A model generated the notes under the pieces. It saw only the letters and a list, made by a program, of their open reading frames with translations, had not been told where the DNA came from and made no database searches. A program made the position numbers and the translations under genes. Shown here piece by piece: positions 25,354 through 37,254 of a stretch of DNA of 64,000 bases; the first letter of the stretch is position 1; every line of letters begins with the position of its first letter. Source of the stretch: Metallyticus violacea (Eukaryota > Arthropoda > Insecta > Mantodea > Metallyticidae); NCBI GenBank assembly GCA_030762175.1, contig CM060831.1, positions 35,493,501 through 35,557,500 of the forward strand, in the 5' to 3' direction.

Positions 25354-26069
25354 CACAAATGAATAAGTACAGATAAAAGTGCTGGTATGAATAATATTTT
25401 TGTTTAGGGAAGAAATAATTTTACAGTTTCAGAAGGATTGGGTTCAAAAGAGAGGAAAAAGTTCTCTAACTAACAAAACATATAAAATCCTGAAAGGTAA
25501 ACAAGAAAGGTATATATTACATTAAAGCAACATAAGAGAATCCAACATTTTTTTGGAGGGCATACTGTGCACTTCGGTTATACATTATTATAATATATAA
25601 AATTTGTTAGAACAGATGCAATATCAAACTAAATAAAACAAAAATTAATCATGTTTAAAACAAATCTGCTGGGATAAACAGGAAATAAAAACACTAAATA
25701 TAAACATATAAACTGTGAATACATTGTTTGAGCAGTGAAAAAGTTGGGCTATTACGGAATCCAGTAATCAGAATGTAGAATAGATAGTACAGAGAAAAGG
25801 CGGTTTCAAGTAAAATCATGAAGAAGAAAAGGTGGACGGTTCCGGAGCGTTATTGCCAGCACATTTTCCTGCGATTCGTTTATCATTTCTCTTCAATGTC
25901 CCGTACATAAACACCCATTCTTCAAGAATACGTTTATGTAGCTGCACAGCTAATGATGAACAATTTACATACTATGAAACGCTAATGACGAGAGATATTA
26001 AGAGTGTCCTTAAATACACCAAAACACACAATGAAAGCCCAAGTAACATATGTATGCATGATCATTCGG
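25354..26069. other. No recognisable gene
   Basis: AT-rich sequence. The open frame at 25832-26077 has no recognised motif and its end overlaps a SINE. Confidence 0.5.
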
Positions 26070-26208
26070 AACCTTAAGTCTGAAAAAAGAGAGCAAAATT
26101 TGTCGGCCGTTTCACACCCTGAATTGAATGGGACGCTGATGACCTGAAATGTTAAAGAGGGTCCGTAAATAAACCACACACATACAAAAAAAAAAAAAAA
26201 AAAAAAAA
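26070..26208 (+). mobile_element. SINE family B, 5'-truncated with poly(A)
   Basis: Contains the 3' part: CCTTAAGTCTGAAAAAAGAG, GCAAAATTTGTCGGCCGTTT, CACACCCTGAATTGAATGGG, ACGCTGATGACCTGAAATG and TTAAAGAGGGTCCGTAAATAAA, ending in a 22-base A-run at 26187-26208. The low divergence and long pure A tail suggest a fairly young insertion truncated during reverse transcription. Confidence 0.9.
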
Positions 26209-26229
26209 GAAGAAGTTCAGTCACAGTGA

Positions 26230-26660
26230 TTGTTCTGTCTTAATACCAATATCATTTACTTGTTAGTTAATTTTTTCTTATTATTTCTCAATTTTGAGCT
26301 CATTACCTATTTACCAAGTTTTAATTTTCCTTGCGTTCATTAATTAGATACGAATCTTACCAATTTTTCTTTGCTTTTTATTAATCTTCTAAGATCTTCA
26401 CTAGCGATCTTTTTCCTTAATTCATTTTGAAAAATTCCCTTTTCACTAAACTTAATTCCATTGTTGTATTCCTGTACTACATTAAAATAATATGCTTAAC
26501 ATACTCTTCATTTCTACAAATGGGGAAAATTCCCTGTTCTAAATTTCTTCCGGGTCCCTTTGATCTCCAAACCCACATTTTCCACAACACAGTTCTTTCT
26601 CTTCCACTTCTCTTCCATTTGTTCATATACCATTCGCTTTTTACCTGAACTTGAGACTGT
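26230..26660 (-). pseudogene. Possible LINE C-terminal fragment
   Basis: In minus-strand translation a FPICRNEEYVKHIILM segment resembles the Cys-x2-Cys...His tail motif of insect LINE C-termini (here C-P-I-C has become F-P-I-C). Nearby KREFFKMN and a lysine-rich GIFQNELRKKI stretch continue it in changing frames. It may be related to the family at 9936-10760 and 52360-52860, but the shared segment is too short to be sure. Confidence 0.33.
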
Positions 26661-28224
26661 TCATTTCACGGTTAAAATGAGAGTGAAATGAAGAATGATA
26701 TTTTGATTCTGCCGTACCTATATAGATAAAGGAAAAACCAGCTACCTTTTATCAACTTTCTTTGATCCTTAATATCGAAGGTCCTACTAGCAGGCAGTGT
26801 AGTGTGACAGTATACAATTACAGCTGTGGCATTGAATTCCAAACGGTCTTACGTCATTCAGTGCAATGAACCTGTTCTGAGTCACCAAATAGTAATGTCA
26901 AGTCGCAAAAAATTTCAAGCGAATAAAAATAAAAAACTTTTAAGGACATATCCAGTTTCTTCAATAAAAGAAATGCCTTCTCGGTTTAAGTAGGCTAATG
27001 CAAACTCGTGACCTAAAAAGTTTTCCCGGAAGTCAACACCGGAGTTTTCCCCTAATTTTGTAGCAAACTACGCTCCGTGGCGTCTGTGATGACGATTTCA
27101 TCACATTACACAGTTTCTCCCGTGTGCACGAGCAGCCCTTAGCGAATGAATCTCTTCTCAGAAGATGGATTAAATGCCAAGAAGCACGGGCTTGACAAAG
27201 CCCCAGAGTGGTGATGTGCATTAGTACTAACTTGAGCATTACACCACTTCAGCACTCCCCACCCTTCTCTCACCACAGTAATCCCATCTCTTCGTGCTCA
27301 ACGCACGATATGCGGCATTAAGTATGTCTCACGTGTTTATCTTTGCAACATCATGATTAAATAAACTCGTTTTGCAATATGGGTTTTTTAAACTAGTTGG
27401 AAACGTGATAATGTATTCTCTTTTAGGAAAAAATATGCAACTAACAATTAAAAATGAGCAATTGAAATTAGACACGTTTTAATCTAGTATTACATATTTT
27501 ATTAAGTTAACATCTATTTCAAATGCAACAGATAAACAATAATCAGGCTATTCTTACATATATAAAGCGAGTATTTATTTTTTTACATACCCAAAGATTC
27601 CCGAATATGTCTTTACCGCTCGCATGGATTTTGCGTCTCGGCAGGTGCACATGCCATAGCCGGTCGCGCTTGTACTTCGCTTCTTAAAACTGTGCATAAA
27701 ATCTTACCTTATAGCAAATGCTGGAAATGTCTTTCTCCCATAGCTAAACAGATATTGAATTCCGACTGAAACGATTTGGTTTGAGCACTGTAATGTTTCT
27801 GATTTCATTTCGTATGACTTCCTTGAGTTATTTAAATGCGTGAGAATTTGTTTTGTATTCTTTGCCCTTCAGACTAGTCACAGACTGTTAGATCTAGAGA
27901 GCGAGAGAGCATCAATCACCTCCCATAATTTTATTTGTGGACTCCTTTGCTGCACGAGTAGTGGCAGAAGCTTCAGTAAAATCAAGAACTAAGACGATGC
28001 AAAAATAGGTGCATGCAGAGCATTAAACAATTAAATATTAAATATTCATTGAACTTCAGCAAGGATTTCCATTAGTGTGTGTACAAGTTGTCTTCAATTT
28101 CTAGAAAGGCTAAATAAAGGCTAAATAAAGCTGCACCTTTACAATGAATATGGTGGAATATGGTAGAAGATATAGCCTCTAATTTCAGCTGAAGACATAT
28201 TTCTTGGCGGGAGATATATATATA
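26661..28224. other. No recognisable gene
   Basis: AT-rich, with a single short minus ORF at 27033-27239 of no known type. An 11-bp tandem duplication (GGCTAAATAAA twice) is at about 28109-28131. Confidence 0.55.
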
Positions 28225-29446
28225 TATATAGTGTACACAAACTAAATACCGATTTTGTAGAAACGGTGGATGTAGGAGTAATATTCATATGCCAGGGCAA
28301 TGCAAGTGTATTGCAGATGTTAATATTGCAGTTACTGCTGGGACCGGAGCATTGGCTTCGTGACTACAGTTCAACCTATAGGCTGCTGATACAGATAACT
28401 GGACTTGCCTAATGTTAAGTGTGCCGGAGAGGGTAGCTATTGTGACGTGCAGGTTACAAGGCTTGTCTTATGATGAGATTCGGAAGAAATTTGGTCGCCG
28501 ATTCCATAAACCTGGACCTACAGACAGAATATTAAAACTTTTGGTTAACAAGCTCAAGCGCACTGGAACCGTTAAGAACGAGCCCGGACAAGGCCGTCCA
28601 GCAGCCTCTGATGACAGATTTAAGGCCATTAGGGCATCCATAGAGCGCAGTCCAAAATCGGCGTTTTTCATGGGAACTGAGCATTCCACCTCGATTTGTG
28701 TTACACGCTTAGAAAAAGCCATACCATCTGCAGGTTCAGCGCCATTTACATGACGAGGATTAGGCAGAGCATGTTAGTATGTGAATGGATTTGCTTCCAG
28801 CAAATTAAGATCACAACATTCTTGAGCATGCCTTATTTAGCGACGAGGCAACCTTCTACATTTCTGGAATGGTTAACACACATAATTGCATCATCTAGAC
28901 TGACACACCACCAGTGGATCAGTTTAACTCCAGTGAGACTCTCCCAAAGCTAATGTATGGATGGGAATAGCAGTTGACAAAATTTTCGGCCCATTCTTTT
29001 TCTCCCAAAACTCCATTAAGGGGGTAATGTACTTGGATATGCTGCGAAAGTTTCCGTTACCACAGCTTGTCCTGGATGATCAAAACACTGAACACTGTTT
29101 AATTCCAGCAGGACGGGGCACCATGCCATAATGCCGTAAATGTTTGCACTTTCTTGAGTGACGAGTTTCCTGGAAGATGAATTGGGTGCGTGTGAGGATT
29201 ATCGAGGTATTCGATTATCACTAACGCATTATCACATTGGCGGAGCTCCAAGACTGAATCAGACAAGTTGCTGCTGCTGCCATAACACCACGAATCCTCC
29301 AGAACGTCTTTCGTGCCAACAATTGACAAATGGGAGGTGTGTTGCGATATGAATGATGCTCATTTGAACGTAACACGTGATAAGCATATTACAATTAAGT
29401 CATCATTTCAACAAAATCGATACTTAATTTCTGGACACTCTCTATA
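28225..29446 (+). mobile_element. Tc1/mariner-like DNA transposon with both inverted ends
   Basis: The two ends are inverted copies over about 46 bp. The left end (28225-28270) reads TATATAGTGTACACAAACTA then AATACCGATTTTGTAGAAAC. The right end, reverse-complemented from 29446, reads TATAGAGAGTGTCCAGAAAT then TAAGTATCGATTTTGTTGAA. The two agree at about three positions in four. Both ends abut TA, as expected for the TA target duplication of this superfamily. The left end sits in a TA-repeat run, so its exact base is uncertain. The element is about 1.2 kb and encloses a broken transposase. It is one of the few elements here with both borders visible. Confidence 0.85.
28412..29330 (+). pseudogene. 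Transposase pseudogene of the Tc1/mariner-like element
   Basis: The intact first frame (28412-28753, ATG start) holds the N-terminal helix-turn-helix region: VPERVAIVTCRLQGLSYDEI, a KPGPTDRILKLLVNKLKRTG second helix block and the linker EPGQGRPAASD. After a frameshift near 28650-28700 the catalytic domain continues in pieces: LFSDEATFYISGMVN (first catalytic Asp, about 28832-28875), then FQQDGAPCHNAV (second Asp, about 29103-29140), FLSDEFPGR, and near the end AAAAITPRILQNVFRANN. The usual SPDLTPLDFF motif with the third acidic residue is not found between FPGR and LAELQD, which points to an internal deletion there. Stops and frameshifts make it non-functional. Confidence 0.85.
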
Positions 29447-31259
29447 AGCGAAATGATTTACATTGTTTATTTGTTTAAAGACAAATTGTACAGCGCATAA
29501 TTCAACAAGGTTTTAAACAGTAGTGTTATTTATACTGAGGATGAAATGTTACAGATGCATGCGCGGTTCTTAATTTATCCACAGTGTGCGTCAAGTCAGT
29601 GAAGAGGTAACTTGGTTAAGAAGTCGCTCTTGTACGTAGAGAAGGTGGGACAGACTAACTACTAAACTAATTTCCTTTACGGCGCCTACCACGCGACCAC
29701 CATGCCACCTTTCATTTGACGAGCTGGCACTCCCCACACAAGCTATTTTAATGCCCTTATAGAACATAGTAGACCTCTAAGCAATTGAATGTCGTGTTCA
29801 ATAGGGAAGGTCACAAAACCGCCTAGAACCGAAGTGCATAAAGGCGTCCTACCTGTTTCAGAAAAAGTTTCGTGGTGTTGTTTCTTGTTTTAAACACATA
29901 AGCCCTGCGAGGAAGAACACTGTGCTGAAAACCAACTGCTCTGGAACATGGAAGGTTTCGCGTGACTAAATAAGAATACAACATGAAAACGATAACGCTG
30001 CAGAGAGAAAGCACAAACCTTCATAACACTAATATTTAGTACCTTATTATATTCCCAGGGGGTCTACTACCACAACCTTCCAGCGCTTTATAGGATTTTG
30101 CTTTTTTTTTTCTTCCCCATCTCTCGAAAAAGCTTTCCATTAGCGGGATTCAAAATCTTCTGTGTTACTGATGTTAATATGAGAATAACAACCTTTACGT
30201 GCTTTCCTCTCAGTAACCACATTATCCTCGAAACTAAAGCATTTTAACGCAAGCCCTTTTCTTTACTTGAATCATAATACTCAAGCAAAATATTAAATAT
30301 GTATGTTAAAGAGAGAAACAGTGATTATTTTTCATTAAAAGACTATAGCTAATAGCCTTCTGTTAAATATTTATCTACATAATACGCATTGAGTATTAGC
30401 ACTCATTGAATGAGAAAAATGGTGCGTCAAGATTAAAGCTGCAAAAGAGTGGAACGTTAAGATTAAAAAATGTGAAGACTAAAATCGCAAATAAGACAAA
30501 ATAAATTCATAAACTTTGAAAAAGAACAAATTTTACAAAATATTTTATCATAAATGTCATAAACTATGTTAAAGTGGCCTTTTCATAATTAGAATATAAA
30601 GACGCTTTATGCAGGCAAGGAACATCCGCCCCACTTGCAGTTTTCGCTAGAGCCAACATATTATCTACCTTTGTGCTGAATTAGACACAGAACATATTAA
30701 ATTATGTAACCAGGAATCATTTAACTATTTGGACTGTAGCACATGTAATGAGAATCACGTGTATAAATAACACAATGAAACCTATAATCGAATGAGAGAA
30801 CAATGATAAAAGACTAAAAGAAGAAAATATCTGAAGAAACATAAGCATTTTAAGAAGTGTTACACAATGGTTCGAATTAAAAAAGACGGTAAAAAAGGGG
30901 AAAATTGCAAATTCTAAGATTACTTCTCCACTAGTTAAAACAAATAAAAGGGATAGCATAACTTCTTCTTCTTCTTTAACCGTTTAGCTTCTTCTGGTAC
31001 TAGGAATTACAGCTCCTACAGCTCCTATAGCTCATACCCGAGTCAGTACCTGTGAACACACATCCTAACGCACCAAACCAGGCACGGACAGACTCCTTGA
31101 ATAGTCAGGTGGTCAGTTCTATGTCAGGGTTGCCTCGAAGACATCACAAAGAGAAAGATGCAGACATAAAGAGCTCGAATGAACAGAATGATGGAATGGA
31201 AGATGAATCGCAGTACAGAATATTAATCCGACATTTTTTCCTTTCTAAACACTAAACGA
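29447..31259. other. No recognisable gene
   Basis: AT-rich sequence. Minor ORFs at 29823-30014, 30717-30959 and 31052-31255 carry no recognised motif. Short CTT repeats lie near 30963-30980, and an AGCTCCTACAGCTCCTATAGCTC duplication near 31010-31033. Confidence 0.5.
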
Positions 31260-31360
31260 CGAAAACCACGATAACCTCGGTCAGTTTAATTAGTCGAAGG
31301 ATTTGAGCCTGGGACTTATCGAATAGAGTTCCAAACCTTACCGCCTGAATTGACCCTCTC
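31260..31360 (-). repeat. Possible tRNA-derived SINE piece
   Basis: Minus-strand sense: a GGCGGTAAGGTTTGGAACTC region followed at typical distance by a B-box-like GGCTCAAATCC (plus 31300-31310), then GACCGAGGTTATCGTGGTTTTC, a post-head arrangement common in insect SINEs. No second copy in the window confirms it. Confidence 0.35.
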
Positions 31361-31624
31361 AGTGAAAAGATAGAATACCAAACGAAAACAAGTTTGAACA
31401 CATTTTCCATTCAGTAGCAAAATTATATACGTATGTATCTAAAAATAACTGGAAGGAATTTGGTGATAGAATGCATATGTTAGTTACGCAATTTAGAACG
31501 GTAAATTCAAGACAGCAGATAAACCATAGAACGCGTTTTCGTTCATTTAATAATTTATTTAATATGTAGCAATTAATACTGTAGTCATCATCATCGTATA
31601 TGAGAACTTCCTGCCCTCCGCTGT

Positions 31625-31931
31625 TTTTTTTTTTTTTTGATTGATTTTATTTACGGACGCTCTTTAACCTCTCAGGTCATCAGCGTCCCATTCAACTCAG
31701 GGCGTGAAACGGCCGACAAATTTTGCTCAGAGGCCTCTCTATCAGGCTTGAGGTTCTTTTTCGTGCCGTAAATGTACGACACGGGACCCACGGCTTTACT
31801 TCCCTTCCGAAGGAAGCCATATTTACGATTTTTAAGCCCGAAAAAATCCATCGGTCCTGGCCCGGTTTGAACCCGCGATCTTAGGTTTAGGAGGCAAGTA
31901 TGGTAACCACTACACCACCAGGTCCGACACC
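31625..31931 (-). mobile_element. SINE family B, full length, with TSD
   Basis: Complete copy. Minus-strand sense: head GGACCTGGTGGTGTAGTGG, ACCATACTTGCC, B box in GATCGCGGGTTCAAACCGGG, GGACCGATGGATTTTTTCGG, TATGGCTTCCTTCGGAAGGG, GTGGGTCCCGTGTCGTACAT, CAAATTTTGC/GGCCGTTTCACGCC region, and the GTTAAAGAGCGTCCGTAAATAAAATC end with A-run (T-run 31624-31639 on plus). Perfect 11-bp target-site duplication CCCTCCGCTGT at 31614-31624 and 31932-31942. Confidence 0.95.
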
Positions 31932-31942
31932 CCCTCCGCTGT

Positions 31943-33986
31943 GAGTCATGCCTGAATTCTTTTGAAAAATATGGAGACGCAATTCATACCTTATATTGTA
32001 AACTGCATCCTGATTTCTTTGTTTTAGCACCTCCACGCGTTTTATTTCATGTGCATCAGTGAAATGAAGCAGCTGAGTGGTTTATACGCACTATCGACAG
32101 ATACACCAACCAACTAGGTTAATATTGTTAAAAACTTTCGAGGAGACGTTTCAAACCGATAATCATCATTTTCCTCTGTTAAAACCAGGTTTTTCGTTTC
32201 CACTTATTCTCAGTGAGGATGCCTTGGGCTGGAACTTAATCAACAATTTGATGATTGTACTTCCCGTGATATGTCTTCTTGGAATTATGGCACTAAATTC
32301 TCTCCAGTACTTGTACGATTTCTTTTGCATATAACAATTTTAAGTAAATACTCATTGATTTATAGATGTCTCATGCTCTACATACTCTACAAAACAAAGC
32401 AGAAAGTCAAACACACGCTTCCTACTGCTGCAACAGTTGGCGTGAATGACTAAGCGAGGTCAATTCCCTGCTAAGTGGAGCTTTAACTTCAGTCTTACCG
32501 AAAAGGTTAATAGGTTTCCATTAGTTTATACACACTTCGATTGTGCAGCGGAATGAAGGCACGATATAAGAAGATACATAGTAAATATACTAGTATATGC
32601 ATTTTTACCTAGCTATAATGTATTAATTAATTAATGCAAGGAAATAATTCGATAAGGAAATTGACCATTCGTGGTTTTAAGATGTTTCCAGAGGCAAGTC
32701 TTGTGCTTTAATCTGATTGGGGGCGGGAAGCTGCACCATCATATGGCAAGTAGTGGAAACGCTAGTAAAGAGTTGGAAATAGATCGCCAAACGGGTAGGA
32801 GTGTAGCATATCGCATAATTCCCCCAGCCCAGGAGCATGCGCAGCTGAACTCAATATTGTAAAACCAGTTTGTAGGAAATTGTTAACACTCACTCTTTAA
32901 TAACCTGGAAAATGTAATAAATTCCATAATGCTATAGGGAAACAAAGAGTTATGCTTTTAATACAATCCTCTCACCAGCATAAGCAAGCGAGAAGACAGT
33001 TTCGTCCTATACTTTAAATGTCATAGAATTAATTACTTTAGAAGAAATAAACAAGGTAGGTGACATCTTACTAGGGAGGGTCACTGGGTAATTGTGGAAC
33101 GTGACAATTATGAACGCAAATTAATTTTGAGAGGTAAATAATAATGTACAAAACAAGTAAACATAAACTACTTGTGAGGGAAGTAAAAGTTCACCTCTCA
33201 TAAATAAACAGACAAATAACTAACGTAAATACTTTGTGACAGAGATCTTAAAACGAGATGAAAGAATTTACTATGAAGACGAAACTGCCAATATATCTAG
33301 ATTATGAACCTATGAAAAGAAGCACTTAAATAAAAGTGGCTATTCATATTTTATTGTGTTTTAAACAATGGTTATTACCCGCAGTATCAAATAAATCGAA
33401 TGGAATAGGAAAATTGATAGCTGAGAAATATATAGTATCTGCATTGCAGGTTTTGTGAAATGTTCGCTACCCTCCTATAGGAAATTAGGCGATCCTACGA
33501 AACTCAAAACGAATAGGGGGGTGCTTTTAGGAACTGAGAAATACGATAAGAGCATAAATAACTTTTACGAACAATCAAAAACTAGCGAAAATAAATTTTA
33601 ACCGCGATTCCTCTAAAATTTGGCTATAAATCAGCTATTGAGTAGTCCCATCCGAAATGAAAATATCTTAGGGCGCCAATGCTCGTAAATCCGTCGCCGG
33701 CTTTCTTTCAGTAGACGAACTTTATTCACGTTGCAGCGACGCCTTTGTAAAGAAATAAAGGACGAGTGATATAAAAATGATTATATTCTTAAAAAGCTAA
33801 TAACTATAGAAAGACGTAAACGAAAGCAACAAGAGTTAATGGTTACAATTCCTAAATAAAATGAGTTAAAGAATTGCTTAAGGACCTGCGTACCTTGTTC
33901 TTATCAGTTTATGTTAGAGATTCTAGTTTTATAATTTTATTTAATTGCTCGTTACCAACATGACACTTTATCTATGAGTGAATGAT
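31943..33986. other. No recognisable gene
   Basis: Small ORFs at 32077-32334 and 32671-32862 show no known motif. No repeats beyond short A/T runs. Confidence 0.55.
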
Positions 33987-34235
33987 GTTAAACGCCCTTT
34001 TTGCTACTGAGGCACCACAGGCGGTGAACACTGATGATACTTGAGATATATTGGGAAAGGATTTTTTTTTTAAAGGAATGAAACGTTCCAAGCCTAAGTT
34101 TACGGTACCTCTCCGGCATTTCCATTTATGAGGACTGAGGAAAACCTGGACAAAGACTCAGTCCTGGAGGGATTCGAACCCCAGACCCCCCGCTCACGAG
34201 CCCGCGCCTTAATGACCTCTCCCACCCGTGGCGGT
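33987..34235 (-). mobile_element. SINE family A, full length
   Basis: Minus-strand sense begins ACCGCCACGGGTGGGAGAGG, then TCATTAAGGCGCGGGCTCG, the B box in GGTTCGAATCCCTCCAGG, ACTGAGTCTTTGTCCAGG, TTTTCCTCAGTCCTCATAAA, the GGAGAGGTACC block, CGTTTCATTCC, an internal A-run (plus 34063-34072), CACCGCCTGTGGTGCCTCAG and a GGGCGTTTAACATC end. The head A box is intact enough to place it with the copies at 2949 and 47030. Confidence 0.9.
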
Positions 34236-36439
34236 CACGTTATCTACAATAATAATGTTCGTGTTAAAAAAAAGACGAGGAATTTATCCATAATTGACCG
34301 AATTGCTTGAACTCACCACAACTATGTACAAATAAATTCAATTTGTATTCACACCATTTCAATTCAATTTATGTACATTTCTAACGAATTCATTAGAATA
34401 TCTTAGAGAAGGCAATTAATGAAAGTATTTATTAATTTCCCCTTAATTTCCCATAACAAAGAAACAAAGATACAAAATATTATGAATAACAGCGGTTTGT
34501 AACCTGGTAAGTAAAATTTGTAAGGGGCATTAAAAATATTCGGCAATATTATGGAAAAGACAGTGATCCAATCAAAAATAATTATAGACAATTGTCCATT
34601 GGTTTACGGTTCTCATTTTAAGTGCAATGGACACAAGTGTACCAAATAGAAATAAGACCTGCTTTAAAATTCAGTCAATCTGTAAGAAAACAGTGTAAAT
34701 ACTTAAAAACGAGAAAAAAAATGTTTTATTTCGGAAATGATATGAAGATAAATATATTAATAATAATAATAATAATAATATAAATAATGTATGGAATGAT
34801 CATGTAAGTACGAAATAAGCTATGACTTGAGCCAAAGCGAGCCAATATTGTATTAATAATCATTTAAACTCTGTATTTTCTTTGAGAAGTACTAGTCATA
34901 AGCAAAAACTATAATTATTGATTATGCATAACTGAGGAAATAAACACAGATTATTTTTTTAAGAGTTTTCAACTTTTAGACAAATTTTGACTTAAAATGG
35001 CTGATATAAGTGGAATTGGCGATATGAAATCGAGTTCAGTATCTCTTGAAATAATGGAGGAAGCTATGAATGTGAATGATAACTTATTACCTCAAAAATG
35101 GAAGATTTGTGAAAAACTGCATGAATAAAAAAAAAATAAAAAAATTAATAATAATAATAATAATAATATTCCAGAAAATGAATTAATAGTTTACTTGGAG
35201 TAATTGTCAAAGCAAATTAATAAATCGCCAATCAGGGACAAACTATCCGATATTTAAATTTAAACTTTACATAAAGCATCGAATTGAATATTCAAATGTA
35301 CTTATATAACACAGTAAATAAGTAATTTTTAGTATGGAAATAGAAAAAAAAAATTAATTAAAGGTACTGAAATAAAAAGTTTAAAGAAAACTAAATTTTT
35401 AAAGAAAACTAAATTTTTAAAATTAGCTCATATAGATATAGTTAAACTGTGAAATAGGTGACTACAAAGCCCCTGAATAGAGGATAGGAGATTTGCTCAA
35501 TATTTGAAATGAAGAAGGGGGAAAAAATTACAAAATGCATATTCTAGCAATATACTGTATTGCGTTACAGTATTACTATCAAATAAGATGATTTGTTTTA
35601 TGTCCTTACAACCATGGTTCGTACGTTTTTCTGTAATTCGATTGATTACTGATAGTCATATATGCCGCTTTTGCTCTAAACTTATACCATTTCTGAATAG
35701 CTAAGTTGCACTAAAATCACACTTTTGCATGTCAGTGTACCCTGTCACGCACTTATATACTTTTTACGACTGTCGTATTTATATAATATTCATTCTTAGT
35801 AATAGGCACTCACATTAATGATCGCTTGTACAATTAATAACTAAGTTCAGAACAATACTGACATATGTACACAAGTCACAAAGAAGCCAGCCATCTTTGC
35901 ACTGATAAATTGATGATTTTTTTTTTTTTTTTCGGATCAGGATTTGACGCAAGACTCTTAAACTTCTGAATATTGGCGGATCAGGGTTTGATTTATGATA
36001 GACACAAGTACCTTAAAATAATTTATTATTTAATCATTCTTTACTTATGTTGTTATGATTATTGAAGTTAATGTGTCATTAGGCCATTTACGATGTGAAG
36101 CAGTAGGAAACTAAATAAATAAAATGAACGTGTAACATTAAAGTACACTGTGCTTCATTAAAAGTTAAAAATATTTACAATTAAAATACGAATATGATAC
36201 AAATAAAATCAGTTAACCACCAGATAAAACTTTAAAACGAACTGTTAGTAGTAATTTTGGCATTTAGGTGCAATTTAACGACAATAATTGAAAATAATCT
36301 TTATAATGTTTTCTTGTAAAGTATATATTACAAATGGGCAATTATAATATTAAAGTGTTTTATTTTAGCACCTGCCACATATAGAAACAATTCTTTCACA
36401 CTAGCCGCCCGTAAGACATCAGATGAAAAGGAATAATCA
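34236..36439. other. AT-rich tract with trinucleotide repeats
   Basis: Holds (AAT)n runs at about 34759-34782 and 35146-35168, a perfect 18-bp tandem duplication (AAAGAAAACTAAATTTTT twice, about 35384-35419), and a 16-base T-run near 35917-35932 followed by two CGGATCAGG(A/G)TTTGA copies 44 bases apart. No coding sequence recognised. Confidence 0.6.
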
Positions 36440-36524
36440 AGACTGGAAAAATTCGAGTCATGATGGGGATCAAACCAAGAATCTTCGACCATCTGTGTAA
36501 ACACTAACCAAGCGCGGAACCATG
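36440..36524 (-). repeat. Possible tRNA-derived SINE head
   Basis: Minus-strand sense: GGTTCCGCGCTTGGTTAGTG as an A-box-like region, then GATTCTTGGTTTGATCCCC with a B-box-like GGTTTGATCCC (plus 36466-36476), followed by an ATCATGACTCG stretch. The spacing of about 40 bases fits a tRNA-derived head. There is no clear body or tail. Confidence 0.4.
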
Positions 36525-36837
36525 GATCTCTCTCGTCTGATTCTACATACCTACATACTGGAGATTGATTCCTTTAGAGGCGACTCGAAATGCTTTGATC
36601 AAAGCTTCTAGTTTAACCACAAACTTGTAGTGTGAATGAACTGTTTATTACCCTAAAGAATAAGAGAGAATAGTAGAGAATAGTCTCTGGGATATGTATA
36701 CACATAATATACAAGAAAAATAATGTAACTAAATTAAAAATATTTAGAAAAGGATAATACACCAAGAAAAATTCACAGAGTTGTAATCGCAAGGTGAAAA
36801 TCGGATAAAAGAGGTTCACGGTTCCTATCTTGGAGGA

Positions 36838-36925
36838 GGACACGGTAGCTCAGTTGCTTAGCGTCGGCACATAAGGCCGAAGATCTATGGTTCAAATTCG
36901 GGCTAGGACTGAGTCTGATTCTTCC
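36838..36925 (+). repeat. tRNA-derived SINE head, third family
   Basis: GGACACGGTAGCTCAGTTGC has a good A box (TAGCTCAGTTGCTTAGCG, 36846-36863). A B box, GGTTCAAATTC, is at 36889-36899 and is followed by GGGCTAGGACTGAGTCTGATT. The related sequence GCACGGTAGCTCAGGTG with a B box occurs at 43046-43129 on the minus strand. It is not a functional tRNA, because acceptor-stem pairing and anticodon arm are not convincing. Confidence 0.55.
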
Positions 36926-36933
36926 TTACCACC

Positions 36934-37254
36934 TACCGTATATTTCCCGATATGCGGTGTACCTTTCTTCGTTTTTTGATTGCTTAAAATCAGGGCACCT
37001 TAATTCGCAGAAAAATGCAAGCATTCTCAAAAGTATATTAACTTCTACCTCTTACTAAACTACCTACCGCATATTTCTTCCATTAACAAATAAAATTAAT
37101 AAAAAAACTTCACATTTCTGATCGCAGTCATGACTATGAACAATTAATACTTAATACATACAGATGTTCTAATGGAAAGTGATAAGAAATCATTTTTACT
37201 TTGTACATTTTTTATTTATTTTGGAGTGTGCCTTATATTTGGAAATATACGGTA
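36934..37254. mobile_element. MITE-like element with about 30-bp inverted ends
   Basis: The left end is TACCGTATATTTCCCGATAT then GCGGTGTACC (36934-36963). The right end reverse-complemented from 37254 is TACCGTATATTTCCAAATAT then AAGGCACACTCC. The outer 14 bases match exactly and about 22 of 30 overall. The element is 321 bp, AT-rich and has no coding capacity. The ends resemble the TACCGTATTTTCC..ATAAGGCGCAC ends of widespread small non-autonomous DNA transposons. The TA at both outer ends fits a TA target site, but the superfamily is not proven. Confidence 0.7.

Noticed and set aside
36838..36925. Possible functional tRNA gene
   Set aside because: A and B boxes are present but the arms do not fold into a convincing cloverleaf and a related diverged copy exists elsewhere, so a SINE head is more likely.
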